A stretch of 64,000 nt of DNA from Rhodopseudomonas sp. BAL398 (lineage in GTDB: Bacteria; Pseudomonadota; Alphaproteobacteria; Rhizobiales; Xanthobacteraceae), in assembly GCF_033001325.1 (NCBI RefSeq), contig NZ_CP133111.1:4728501-4792500 (forward strand). Reading direction: 5' to 3'. Of this stretch, positions 9,264 through 17,797 are shown one piece after another; position 1 is the stretch's first letter; every line of letters starts with the position of its first letter. The translations under genes and the position numbers were made by a program. The notes beneath the pieces are model-generated. The model saw only the letters and a program-made list of their open reading frames with translations, made no database searches and had not been told where the DNA came from.

Positions 9264-11261
9264 TCAGGCGGCGCGAACGGATCCCAGGAACGTCGCCACT
9301 TCGGATTTCAGATTGGCGCTCTCGCCGGACAGCGCGTGCGCCTCAGAAAATACCTGCGACGATGCCAGCCCGGTGTCGGTGGCGCCGCGCTGCACTTCGG
9401 CGATGTTGGCTGTGACGTTCCTGGTGTCCCCAGCGACCTGCTGCACGTCGCGGGAAATCGCGGCCGTCGCCGCGCCCTGTTGCTCGACCGCGGCGGCAAT
9501 CGTGGCGGAAATCTCCGACATCTGCCGGATCGTGTCGGTGATCTCCCTGATCGATTCCGTCGATTGGGTGGTGGCGGCCTGGATGCTGCCCACCTGTTGA
9601 TTGATCTCCTCGGTGGCCCGCGCGGTCTGCCCGGCCAGGGCTTTCACCTCCAGCGCCACCACCGAGAAGCCGCGCCCTGCCTCGCCCGCCCGCGCCGCCT
9701 CGATGGTGGCATTCAGCGCCAACAGATTGGTCTGCTTGGCGATGGTCTGGATCAGATCGACGATCCGGCCGATCCGGCTTCCAGCACTGGCCAGTTCCAC
9801 CACCTGCTCGTTGGTGCGGCGGGTCTGTTCGACGGCCTTGGCGGCGATCGCGCCCGCGATGTGAATCTGCCGTCCAATCTCGCTGACCGAGCGTGCCATC
9901 TCCTCGGCTGCCGCCGCGACCGATTGGACATTGGTGGCGACTTCATCGGAGGCGGCGGCGACCGTGGTCGCAAGCTGCTGAGAATGCGTCGCGGTCGTCG
10001 TCAACGATCCTGCCGAGGTCTCGAGCCGTGTCGAGGCCGCCGACACCGTCTCGATGATCCGTCCGACCGCGACCTCGAACGCGTCGGCGAGCCGATTGGT
10101 GTCGGCCCTGCGCTGTTGCGCCGCCAGATTGTCCTGATCGATCTTGGCCGCGGCCTCGACCTCGGCCTTCTGCTTCGCCTTGACTTTGAAGTTCTCCACC
10201 GCCCGCGCCATGTCGCCGATCTCGTCGCTGCGCGACAGTCCGGGCAGCACCACGTCGAATTCGCCCGACGCCAGTTGCTGCATCGCCTTGGTCATACGGG
10301 CGATCGACCTGGCGATGCGCTGGCCGAACATCAGCGCGAAGATTCCGATGCCCAGCGTGGCGACGCCGATCGCCCACGCCAGGAATTCGCGAAGCTCGGT
10401 CGCGCGGGCCTCGGAAGCCAGGTAGCGCTCGTCGGCCGTCTTGATCAGAAGGTCGAGCGTCGGGCGATTGCGATTGAACACCGTCAGAAAATCGTCGACC
10501 TCCTCGTTCATCGACGTCTTGGTCACGGCATATCCGGCAAAGCCCAAATTGTAGGATTTGAGCAGCGCCGTAAGCTCCGCCTTCACGGCGGCGGGTAGCT
10601 CGGTGGCCGCGAGCCGGTCCTGAAATTCATCGGCGCGAAGCGAGAGCTGGTCGCCATATTTCTCGTCGCCCCGCAACATGAAATCCTTTTCATGGCGCCG
10701 CATCATCAGCATCAGATTGGACAGACGCGGCTGGTCCAGCTCGACGAGCCGGGCCTCGAGCTGATGAACCGCGTTCCGAAGCTTGCCCTGCAACCCGTCG
10801 GCCTCGGTCAGGCCAAGCACCTTCTGTGCCGAAACGAGGTTGTGAAACCGCGTCACATAGAGCCTGAAGCCGGCGCGCAGCGCCGAGGTCTGCTTCATCG
10901 GGTCGTCGTCCGGCAGTTGCTGGACGGTCGTTTCGATTGCGTCAAGATGCTGTTGTGCCGCTGTCATGAGCGCATTGTGGGCCTCGATCAGCTTTTCCTC
11001 CGGCTTGCGGAGAAACGCGGTGGCGATCAGGCCGGCTTCGAGATAGCTGCGCGACAAGGCGACGACATGGGACCGCAACACCATCCGCTGCGCGGATTCG
11101 GCTTGCATGCGATCGGCGAATTTCACGCCGGCCAGGCAAATGATGCCGGTGAGCAGCACGCCGACGACCCCCAACAGGGCGATCTGAACGCGCAGGCCAA
11201 TCCGGGGCAGCGCGATGCGCCGCGCCGGGGATTTCGCCTTTCGACCGCGAATTTTGAGCAT
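9264..11261 (-). CDS. Methyl-accepting chemotaxis protein
   Basis: A 665-residue chemoreceptor. A basic N-terminus precedes membrane helix 1 (about 22-46). A helical periplasmic sensor region of about 260 residues follows, of the four-helix or bimodular type, containing [15 protein letters not shown]. Membrane helix 2 (about 307-330) leads to HAMP ([17 protein letters not shown]) and a long signalling coiled coil with its hairpin tip at [16 protein letters not shown]. The MLRRHEKDF pattern is typical of helical-bimodular sensors that bind organic acids, an inference here. No CheR-binding pentapeptide is seen at the C-terminus. No che genes are nearby, so it signals to an array encoded elsewhere. 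Confidence 0.88.
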   Translation of the reverse strand: MLKIRGRKAKSPARRIALPRIGLRVQIALLGVVGVLLTGIICLAGVKFADRMQAESAQRMVLRSHVVALSRSYLEAGLIATAFLRKPEEKLIEAHNALMTAAQQHLDAIETTVQQLPDDDPMKQTSALRAGFRLYVTRFHNLVSAQKVLGLTEADGLQGKLRNAVHQLEARLVELDQPRLSNLMLMMRRHEKDFMLRGDEKYGDQLSLRADEFQDRLAATELPAAVKAELTALLKSYNLGFAGYAVTKTSMNEEVDDFLTVFNRNRPTLDLLIKTADERYLASEARATELREFLAWAIGVATLGIGIFALMFGQRIARSIARMTKAMQQLASGEFDVVLPGLSRSDEIGDMARAVENFKVKAKQKAEVEAAAKIDQDNLAAQQRRADTNRLADAFEVAVGRIIETVSAASTRLETSAGSLTTTATHSQQLATTVAAASDEVATNVQSVAAAAEEMARSVSEIGRQIHIAGAIAAKAVEQTRRTNEQVVELASAGSRIGRIVDLIQTIAKQTNLLALNATIEAARAGEAGRGFSVVALEVKALAGQTARATEEINQQVGSIQAATTQSTESIREITDTIRQMSEISATIAAAVEQQGAATAAISRDVQQVAGDTRNVTANIAEVQRGATDTGLASSQVFSEAHALSGESANLKSEVATFLGSVRAA

Positions 11262-11513
11262 CTGGAAGTCGGCCTTTCACAAACCGCAGACCGTCGACCG
11301 CGGAGCGAGACGGCCTGACTGATGGGGCGTTGTACGAAGCCAACTCCGAAGATAGAGTAAAGCCGCGGAAGACTCTTGCCACCGTCGATTAGTTAGAAAG
11401 TTGATCGCCATTGTCACCTGTGCGTCACATCGATGTCTGGCGCGTCGTCGACGCGCTTTCGCATCCGCACGATCGAGGTGAAAGTCGCCGCGAAATCCGC
11501 TAGGCTGCCGGCC

Positions 11514-11993
11514 ATGGAATCGGATGTCGTTCACATCGTCGCGCCGCCGGATCGCCGGCAATCGGAGACCGCGTTGCTGATCGCGCGCGGCACCTCGCGG
11601 CTGCTGCGTTCGCTCGGCTTTGCCTGCGTCAGCGAGCTGCCCCTGCCATCCGGGCGCCGCGCCGATCTGGTGGCGCTCAACGAACGCGGTGAGATCTGGA
11701 TTGTCGAGATCAAATCGTCATTGCAGGATTTGCGCGCCGACCAGAAATGGCCGGACTACCGCGCCCATTGCGACCGGCTGTTGTTTGCGTTCACGCGGGA
11801 TCTGCCCTGCGAGATTTTCCCGACTGATACCGGGCTGATCGTGGCCGACGGCTATGGCGCCTATCTGCATTGCGAGGCACCGGAACATCGATTGCCCGCG
11901 CCGACCCGCAAGGTGATGATGCTGCGCTTCGCGCTGGCGGCGGCGCAGCGGCTCAACCGGCTGAACGATCCGCAGGGGTTCGCGGAGAGTTAG
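11514..11993 (+). CDS. mmcB: MmcB family DNA repair protein
   Basis: A 159-residue protein starting MESDVVHIVAPPDRR. It carries the PD-(D/E)XK-like core of the DUF1052/MmcB family: LPLPSGRRADLVALN followed by EIWIVEIKSS, where the Asp and the Glu-x-Lys are the likely catalytic residues. In Caulobacter MmcB is a damage-induced DNA repair protein acting with the ImuABC mutasome. No imu genes are nearby. I searched upstream by eye for the alphaproteobacterial LexA box (GTTC-N7-GTTC) and did not find one. ATG 11514 begins the conserved part; an extension to 11433 is not family-like. Confidence 0.8.
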   Translation: MESDVVHIVAPPDRRQSETALLIARGTSRLLRSLGFACVSELPLPSGRRADLVALNERGEIWIVEIKSSLQDLRADQKWPDYRAHCDRLLFAFTRDLPCEIFPTDTGLIVADGYGAYLHCEAPEHRLPAPTRKVMMLRFALAAAQRLNRLNDPQGFAES

Positions 11994-12047
11994 CCTGCGA
12001 CGTTATCCTGAAGCGCGCGTTGCGATGCGTATTCAGGGCTTCAATTC

Positions 12048-12152
12048 GTCATTGCGAGGAGCGCGGCGACGAAGCAATCCAGTCTGTGCTGGCGGCTCCT
12101 GGATTGCTTCGCTGTCGGACGGCGCTTCGCGCCGTCCTCGGCTCGCAATGAC
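12048..12152. repeat. Family A repeat, core-only copy
   Basis: A 105-bp palindromic element bounded by GTCATTGCGAG and CTCGCAATGAC, with inner inverted segments GAAGCAATCCAG / CTGGATTGCTTC and a GGACGGCG/CGCCGTCC hairpin. It sits between the convergent mmcB and regA genes. The same core occurs inside the larger composites at 37995-38188 and 54682-54876, but here the outer AGAGTCTGAC arms are missing. Confidence 0.85.
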
Positions 12153-12183
12153 GGAATACTGTCACTGTTGCGGATGCTCGGCC

Positions 12184-12738
12184 TTAGCGCGGCGCGCGCT
12201 TGGCCAGGATTCGCTGCAGGGTGCGGCGGTGCATGTTGAGCCGGCGGGCGGTTTCGGAGACGTTGCGGTTGCACATCTCATAGATGCGCTGGATATGCTC
12301 CCAGCGCACCCGATCGGCCGACATCGGGTTGTTCGGCAGTTCGGATTTTTCCGCGCCGCTGGCGAGCAGGGCGGCGACCACGTCGTCGGCATCGGCCGGC
12401 TTCGACAGGTAATCTACCGCGCCCATTTTGACCGCGGTGACGGCGGTGGCGATGTTGCCATAGCCGGTCAGCACGATGGCGCGGGCATCCGGCCGCTCGC
12501 GCTTCAGCGCCGACACCACGTCGAGGCCATTGCCGTCGCCGAGCCGCAAATCGACCACCGCGAAGGCCGGCGCCGCCTTGCCGATCTGCGCCAGCCCGTC
12601 CGACACGCTATCGCAGGCGGTCACGGCGAAGCCGCGGGTTTCCATCGCGCGCGACAACCGCTCCAGGAACGGCTTGTCATCCTCCACGATCAGCAATGAG
12701 CGGTCGGTATGGCCAGAAAGTTCCGGGATGGCATTCAC
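12184..12738 (-). CDS. regA: Global redox response regulator RegA/PrrA/ActR family
   Basis: A 184-residue regulator with a receiver domain (15-125; phospho-acceptor Asp63 in VVDLRLGDGNG, Lys in LSKPAD) and a C-terminal Fis-type helix-turn-helix (NVSETARRLNMHRRTLQRIL, about 158-177). This is the very conserved RegA/PrrA/ActR/RegR architecture, with the phospho-acceptor at the same residue number as in RegA. It regulates photosynthesis, nitrogen fixation, hydrogenase or respiratory genes according to redox state. The start is a GTG with GGAGG ten bases upstream. It follows regB by 152 bp, a gap that contains a family G repeat; no senC lies between them. Confidence 0.93.
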   Translation of the reverse strand: MNAIPELSGHTDRSLLIVEDDKPFLERLSRAMETRGFAVTACDSVSDGLAQIGKAAPAFAVVDLRLGDGNGLDVVSALKRERPDARAIVLTGYGNIATAVTAVKMGAVDYLSKPADADDVVAALLASGAEKSELPNNPMSADRVRWEHIQRIYEMCNRNVSETARRLNMHRRTLQRILAKRAPR

Positions 12739-12835
12739 GGTGAGAAATCCTCCATTACGGTTGCGACATCATATGGCGACGAGATGTCGCGCTGCCAAGG
12801 ACCGGGGCCTGCGGCCGGATGGCGCGGTCCCTACT

Positions 12836-12892
12836 CTTGTTTGAAGCGTTTTCTTTACGCCAACCGGTGCCCACTTCGCTCGAAAACGCTCT
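12836..12892. repeat. Family G repeat, half copy between regB and regA
   Basis: This carries TTGTTTGAAGCGTTTTC ... CACTTCGCTCGAAAACGC, closely matching the right half of the element at 1598-1701. The stem-forming arms GAAGCGTTTTC and GAAAACGC surround a short spacer. It directly abuts the regB stop codon (TAG, 12891-12893). The left, long-stem half of the family is absent here. Confidence 0.75.
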
Positions 12893-14213
12893 ATGTGTCC
12901 GGTTCCTGGGGGATCTCCACGGTTTCGAAGCGGCTGCGAGGCCAGGTGATCTGGACCACGGCGCCATGGTCGGGAAACACCTTGTTGCGGAACGAGACCT
13001 TGGCGCCGGTGCGCTCCAGCAAGGTCCGCGCGATGAAGACGCCGAGGCCGAGGCCGGCATGGGCGCCATGAGGATCGTCGGCGTTGCGTCGGCGCGAGAC
13101 GTAGGGCTCGCCGATCCGCCGCAGCATGTCGGGGGCGATCCCGGGGCCATCGTCGGAAATCATGACCTGCACGGTGTCGGCGTTCCACCAGGCGTTGACC
13201 TCGACAATGTTGCGGGCGAAGTCGACGGCGTTTTCCAGGATGTTGCCGACGCCATAGAGGATCGCCGGATTGCGCATCCCGACCGGCTCGGGGACGCCGG
13301 CCACCGCGATCCGCACCTTGATGGTGATGTCGAAATCGCGATGCGGCGCCACCGCTTCCTCGATCAGCGTCGACAGCGGCATGCGGTCGAACGGCGCGCC
13401 GGAAGACGACAGCTGGGTGATCTTGCTGAGGATTTCCCGGCAGCGCTGGGCCTGTTCGCGCAGCACCTTGAGATCGCCGGCGATGGTGGCGTCGGTCGAG
13501 GTCTTCTCCAACTCGCGGGCGATCAGGAAGATCGTCGACAGCGGGGTGCCGAGCTCATGGGCGGCGGCGGCGGCGAGGCCGTCGATCTGGGTCAAATGTT
13601 GTTCGCGGGTCAGCACCAGCTCGGTGGCGGCCAGCGCGTCGGCGAGCTTGCGGGCCTCCTCGGTGACCTGGAACGTGTAGAGGCTGGTGACGCCGATCGC
13701 CAGCAGGATCGAGAGCCAGACGCCGAACAGATAGACCGACGGCAGCGCCACCGGCTCGTCGCCATTCCAGGGCAGCGGCAAATGATAATAGCCGAGCAGG
13801 GCGGCGCACAGCGCGGCGAAGATGCCGAGCCCGATCGTCATCCTTGTCGGCAGCGCGGTGGCGGCGATCAGCACCGGGCCGAGGAACAGAAACGAGAACG
13901 GATTCTGCAAACCGCCGGTGAGGAACAGCAGCCCGGCCAGCTCGGCGATATTCAGCGCCAGCAGCGCCGCCGCATGGATCGGCTCCATTCGCTGCATCGG
14001 ATTGAAGGCAGCCTGCAGCGCAATATTGACCAGGGCCGACAGGCCGACGACGGCGATGCAGGGAATGACGGGAAATTCGAATTCCAGCCCCTGCGCGACC
14101 ACGAAGATCGCCGCGATCTGCCCAAGCGCGGCGAGCCAGCGCAGCCGCAAAATGGTATCGAGGCGGACATGGCGGCGCGGATGGCGGAAGTCGGAGGATA
14201 TGGTATCGGTCAT
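12891..14213 (-). CDS. regB: Redox sensor histidine kinase RegB/PrrB/ActS family
   Basis: A 440-residue membrane kinase. Six hydrophobic helices lie within residues 23-180. The heptapeptide GGLQNPF (100-106) is the quinone-sensing signature of RegB. The H-box is AAAAHELGTPL with phospho-acceptor His219, and Cys258 sits in REQAQRC, 39 residues after the His, corresponding to the redox-active cysteine (Cys265) of Rhodobacter RegB. The HATPase domain has DDGPGI and GLGLGVFIA. It phosphorylates RegA when the quinone pool is reduced. Upstream, regB is divergent from an ABC exporter pair, with about 105 bp between starts. Confidence 0.94.
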   Translation of the reverse strand: MTDTISSDFRHPRRHVRLDTILRLRWLAALGQIAAIFVVAQGLEFEFPVIPCIAVVGLSALVNIALQAAFNPMQRMEPIHAAALLALNIAELAGLLFLTGGLQNPFSFLFLGPVLIAATALPTRMTIGLGIFAALCAALLGYYHLPLPWNGDEPVALPSVYLFGVWLSILLAIGVTSLYTFQVTEEARKLADALAATELVLTREQHLTQIDGLAAAAAHELGTPLSTIFLIARELEKTSTDATIAGDLKVLREQAQRCREILSKITQLSSSGAPFDRMPLSTLIEEAVAPHRDFDITIKVRIAVAGVPEPVGMRNPAILYGVGNILENAVDFARNIVEVNAWWNADTVQVMISDDGPGIAPDMLRRIGEPYVSRRRNADDPHGAHAGLGLGVFIARTLLERTGAKVSFRNKVFPDHGAVVQITWPRSRFETVEIPQEPDT

Positions 14214-14319
14214 CCGCCGACATTAGCCGTGCATCGGGCCGACCACAAACCGGCCGGCGCGGCGCGACGATTGGTCCGACGCTTGCGCTCACAGCCGCGA
14301 TCGTCAATGAAGCAGCGTG

Positions 14320-15183
14320 ATGAGCCTCGACACCGCAGCCATGCCGGGCGCGCCCGGAGCCGATCCGTCCACTTTGGCGGCGATCGACGTCGCCCATCTG
14401 GTCAAGCTCTACAAGACCACGCGCGCGGTCGACGATATCTCGTTCCGGATCGCGCGCGGCAGCATCACCGGCCTGCTCGGCGGTAATGGCGCCGGCAAGA
14501 CCACCACTATCGCGATGATCATGGGCCTGGTGCTGCCGAGCTCGGGACGCATCCAGGTGCTGGGCTACGGGATGCCCGAACAAAGCCAGCATGTGCTGGG
14601 CCGGATCAATTTCGAAAGCCCCTATGTCGACATGCCGATGCGGTTGACGGTGCGGCAAAACCTTACGGTGTTCGGCCGGCTCTATGCGGTGGACAATCTG
14701 CCCGAACGGATCCGGCAGCTCGCCGCCGATCTCGATCTCGGCGAATTCCTCGACCGCCCCAATGGCAAATTGTCGGCCGGCCAGAAGACCCGGGTGGCGC
14801 TGGCCAAGGCGCTGATCAACCGCCCCGATCTGCTGCTGCTGGATGAGCCGACCGCATCCCTGGACCCGGATACCGCGGACTGGATCAGGTCGCATCTCGA
14901 GACCTATCGCAAGGCCCAGGGCGCGACCATTCTGCTGGCGTCGCACAACATGCTGGAAGTCGAGCGATTATGCGACCGGGTGATCATCATGAAGCGGGGC
15001 CGGATCGAGGACGACGACAGCCCCTCCAACATCATGCTGCGTTACAACCGCAGCACGCTCGAGGATGTGTTCCTCGATGTCGCGCGCGGCCGGGCTCGGG
15101 GCGATTCCGGCTCTGACGATCCGGCCATTGCCGCGGCGGAAGGTGACGCGGGGCACCGGATCGGTGGAGACGGCGTGCCATGA
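14320..15183 (+). CDS. ABC transporter ATP-binding protein (ABC-2 type exporter)
   Basis: About 287 residues. Walker A is GGNGAGKTTT (about 50-59), the signature is LSAGQKTR, Walker B LLLLDEPTASLD and the switch His is in LLASHN. The signature LSAGQ rather than LSGGQ is common in this exporter subgroup. It pairs with the permease that follows, whose ATG overlaps this stop codon by four bases (ATGA). The substrate is unknown; the set resembles drug/NodIJ-like exporters. Start: GTG 14317 and ATG 14320 are adjacent; I took the ATG. The last 40 residues are a low-complexity Gly/Asp tail. Confidence 0.88.
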   Translation: MSLDTAAMPGAPGADPSTLAAIDVAHLVKLYKTTRAVDDISFRIARGSITGLLGGNGAGKTTTIAMIMGLVLPSSGRIQVLGYGMPEQSQHVLGRINFESPYVDMPMRLTVRQNLTVFGRLYAVDNLPERIRQLAADLDLGEFLDRPNGKLSAGQKTRVALAKALINRPDLLLLDEPTASLDPDTADWIRSHLETYRKAQGATILLASHNMLEVERLCDRVIIMKRGRIEDDDSPSNIMLRYNRSTLEDVFLDVARGRARGDSGSDDPAIAAAEGDAGHRIGGDGVP

Positions 15184-15998
15184 GCGACCCCAGCTCCCAC
15201 CGCGGCCTCGCGATGCACCGCATCAACGCGATGATCCTGCGCTATTGGTACCTGTTGATGTCGTCATGGCCGCGGCTGTTGGAGCTGGTGTATTGGCCGG
15301 CGCTGCAGATCATCACCTGGGGCTTTCTCCAAAAATACATCTCGACCAATGCGGGATTCTTCGCCCAGGCCGGCGGCACCTTGATCGGCGCGGTGATCCT
15401 GTGGGACATCCTGTTTCGCGGCCAGCTCGGGTTTTCGATCTCGTTTCTCGAAGAGATGTGGGCTCGCAACCTCGGCAATCTGATGATGAGCCCGCTGAAG
15501 CCGATCGAGTTCCTGATCTCGCTGATGATCATGAGCGTGATCCGGCTGGCGATCGGCGTTGTTCCGATGGTGGTGCTGGCGATGACGTTGTTCGATTTCA
15601 ACCTGCTCGGCTTCGGGCTGCCGCTGATCGCATTCTTCTGCAATCTGATCTTCACCAGCTGGGCGCTGGGAATTTTTGTCTCCGGCCTGGTGCTACGCAA
15701 TGGGCTCGGTGCCGAAAGCATCGTCTGGACCTTGATGTTCGGCGTGATGCCGCTGGCCTGCGTGTATTATCCGGTGAGCGTGCTGCCGCATTGGCTGCAA
15801 TATGTCGCCTGGGCGTTGCCGCCGACCTATGTATTCGAGGGGATGCGCGCGCTGTTGATCGACCACGTATTTCGTTTGGATTTGATGCTCTGGGCGCTCG
15901 CAATCAATCTGGTGTTGCTGGCTGCCTCTTTCGTCGGCTTCTTGTTGCTGCTGACCAGCGCGCGCCGGCATGGATCGCTGATCCAGAGCGGCGAATAG
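15180..15998 (+). CDS. ABC-2 type transporter permease
   Basis: A 272-residue membrane protein with six predicted helices: about 20-45, 60-80, 105-135, 140-165, 175-200 and 235-260. A conserved ABC-2 pattern is seen near VYYPVSVLPHWLQYVAWALP and PPTYVFEGMRALL. It is translationally coupled to the ATP-binding protein by a 4-bp overlap, and the two probably form a homodimer-based exporter in the inner membrane. No outer-membrane or periplasmic partner is encoded nearby, so the cargo is unknown. The next gene (phaZ) appears to have its own promoter. Confidence 0.87.
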   Translation: MSDPSSHRGLAMHRINAMILRYWYLLMSSWPRLLELVYWPALQIITWGFLQKYISTNAGFFAQAGGTLIGAVILWDILFRGQLGFSISFLEEMWARNLGNLMMSPLKPIEFLISLMIMSVIRLAIGVVPMVVLAMTLFDFNLLGFGLPLIAFFCNLIFTSWALGIFVSGLVLRNGLGAESIVWTLMFGVMPLACVYYPVSVLPHWLQYVAWALPPTYVFEGMRALLIDHVFRLDLMLWALAINLVLLAASFVGFLLLLTSARRHGSLIQSGE

Positions 15999-16051
15999 GC
16001 TTGTTCCGGACAGCTTTCGCCGCCGTTCCGTGCTCTATTTCGATCCATGCA

Positions 16052-16080
16052 TTGACGCTTTACTATGCAGCGGCCACTAT
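16052..16080 (+). promoter_or_regulatory. Predicted sigma70-type promoter of phaZ
   Basis: TTGACG (16052-16057), exactly 17 bases, then CACTAT (16075-16080), about 35 bp upstream of the phaZ start. The -35 matches consensus in five of six positions and the -10 in four of six. By-eye prediction only. Confidence 0.5.
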
Positions 16081-16114
16081 GCTGCGCCGCAGGATGATTT
16101 CGAGGGAAAGACAT

Positions 16115-17446
16115 ATGCCAGCTGTGATTGGTGAATTTGGCCGCCCGCCCGAACTGCCGTCGGAAGTCAGTCCGGCGATGACGACGCCGATGTACTGGTT
16201 CTACGAACTGGCTCATGCGTCGCTGAACCCGGCTCGGGTGATATCGGATACGACCAAGCTGATGCTGAAGAACCCCCTCAATCCGTGGTCGCGGACCGGG
16301 ATCGGCAAATCCATCGCGGCCGGCTGCGAATTGTTCGAGCGCACCACGCGCCGCTACGGCAAGCCCGAATGGGGGCTCGACGACACCGAAGTCAACGGCA
16401 TGCGGGTGCCGATCGAAATCCACAATGTCTGGGAAAAGCCGTTCTGCCGGCTGCTGTATTTCGAACGCAAGCTGGAGCGGCCGCTGCGGGTGCCGGCGCA
16501 GCGCGTGCTGATCGTGGCGCCGATGTCGGGCCATTACGCCACGCTGCTGCGTGGCACCGTCGAGGCGTTCCTGCCGACCCACGAGGTCTACATCACCGAC
16601 TGGACCGACGCCCGTATGGTGCCGATGACCGAAGGCCGGTTCGACCTCGACGATTACGTCGATTACATCATCGAGATGCTGCAAATGCTGGGCGGCAATG
16701 TCCATGTCATCGCGGTATGCCAGCCCTCGGTGCCGGTGCTGGCCGCGGTCTCGGTGATGGAGGCCGATAACGACCCGTTCGTGCCGGTGTCGATGACGCT
16801 GATGGGCGGTCCGATCGACACCAGGCGCAATCCGACCGCGGTCAACAATCTCGCCGCCGAGAAGGGAATCGACTGGTTCCGCGCCCATGTCATCACCAAG
16901 GTGCCGTTCCCGCATCCGGGGGTGATGCGCGACGTCTATCCCGGGTTCCTGCAGCTGAACGGCTTCATCAGCATGAATCTCGACCGCCATGTCGACGCGC
17001 ACAAGAACCTGTTCAATCATCTGGTGCAGGGCGACGGCGATCTGGCCGACAAGCATCGCGAATTCTACGACGAATATCTCGCGGTGATGGACCTGACCGC
17101 CGAATATTATCTGCAGACCGTCGACGTGGTGTTCGTCAAGCACGCGCTGCCGAAGGGCGAGATGATGCATCGCGGCAAGCCGGTCGATCCCTCCAAGATC
17201 AAGCGGGTGGCGCTGATGACGGTGGAGGGCGAGAACGACGACATCTCCGGTCTCGGTCAGACCGAGGCGACGCACGCGCTGTGCACCGCGATCCCGGATG
17301 ATCGTCGGGTGCATTACGTGCAAAAGGGCGTCGGCCATTATGGCGTGTTCAACGGCTCGCGCTTTCGCTCCGAAATCGTGCCGCGGATTTCCGATTTCAT
17401 GGTGTCGGCGGCGCATGCGAAGAACACCGCCGACGCTGCGGAATAG
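16115..17446 (+). CDS. phaZ: Intracellular polyhydroxyalkanoate depolymerase
   Basis: A 443-residue protein matching intracellular PHB depolymerases of the Ralstonia PhaZ1 kind almost throughout. Examples are SGHYATLLRGTVEAFLPTHE, VYITDWTDARMVP, MGGPIDTRRNPTAVNNLA and TVEGENDDISG. The nucleophile is a cysteine, Cys202 in AVCQPSVPVLAA, with Asp375/376 and His408 (VGHYGVF) completing the triad. It mobilises stored PHB granules to hydroxybutyrate. The protein has a 25-residue extension before MYWFYEL, where shorter relatives begin. ATG 16115 is preferred for its GAGGGAAA ribosome-binding site, but a start nearer MYWFYEL cannot be excluded. It lies downstream of an unrelated ABC exporter and has its own likely promoter. 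Confidence 0.92.
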   Translation: MPAVIGEFGRPPELPSEVSPAMTTPMYWFYELAHASLNPARVISDTTKLMLKNPLNPWSRTGIGKSIAAGCELFERTTRRYGKPEWGLDDTEVNGMRVPIEIHNVWEKPFCRLLYFERKLERPLRVPAQRVLIVAPMSGHYATLLRGTVEAFLPTHEVYITDWTDARMVPMTEGRFDLDDYVDYIIEMLQMLGGNVHVIAVCQPSVPVLAAVSVMEADNDPFVPVSMTLMGGPIDTRRNPTAVNNLAAEKGIDWFRAHVITKVPFPHPGVMRDVYPGFLQLNGFISMNLDRHVDAHKNLFNHLVQGDGDLADKHREFYDEYLAVMDLTAEYYLQTVDVVFVKHALPKGEMMHRGKPVDPSKIKRVALMTVEGENDDISGLGQTEATHALCTAIPDDRRVHYVQKGVGHYGVFNGSRFRSEIVPRISDFMVSAAHAKNTADAAE

Positions 17447-17519
17447 CTTTCGCGCGTCTCAACAGAGGCTGCTTGTCGGCACGCGCGCGCACGCGATTTT
17501 CGATTTGGATTTGGCGTCG

Positions 17520-17690
17520 CGTAGCCGCGCCGGACCAAATTGGGGGTAAATCCGTGCATCTACCCGTGAAAAGAGCGATTCACCGCCTGCGGAAGAAATG
17601 AGGACTGAGTCATTATTCAACTCGTAGGTCCGAGCGATGATTCACCCGAAATTGGCGTTCCACGGCCCATTCGGTAGGGGCCTGTTTTTT
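17520..17690 (+). ncRNA. Possible small RNA or long 3' UTR ending in a terminator
   Basis: The stretch between phaZ and the metallopeptidase ends in an intrinsic terminator and contains a GGGTA/TACCC hairpin (GGGTAAATCCGTGCATCTACCC pattern). It also holds two similar direct segments, GAGCGATTCACC and GAGCGATGATTCACC. The terminator lies 220 bp after phaZ, far for a simple 3' end. I cannot see a clear promoter, and the left boundary is a guess. It could equally be the phaZ 3' UTR. Confidence 0.25.
17664..17690 (+). terminator. Rho-independent terminator
   Basis: GGCCC (17664-17668), a nine-base loop, then GGGCC (17678-17682), followed by TGTTTTTT. This is one of few hairpins in the window with a real T-tract. 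The rest of 17447-17797 holds no gene I can support. Confidence 0.65.
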
Positions 17691-17797
17691 CGATCACCCT
17701 GTATATTGGGCAAATGATTTGTTTTTGCGCCGAACGATTTCCCTGGCGGCGGATATGGCAAAATCCCGGCAGCTTCCTGATGTCCGGATCCCCAGAT

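Noticed and set aside
8649-10598. Long plus-strand frame opposite the MBL and chemoreceptor genes
   Set aside because: Same antisense artefact; low-complexity Arg/Gly/Asp sequence with no motif.
11262-11513. LexA box upstream of mmcB
   Set aside because: I found no GTTC-N7-GTTC or GAAC-N7-GAAC arrangement by eye in this gap.
15065-16114. In-frame N-terminal extension of the PHB depolymerase by about 350 residues
   Set aside because: The extension overlaps the ABC permease in another frame and has no depolymerase similarity. A good RBS and promoter precede ATG 16115.
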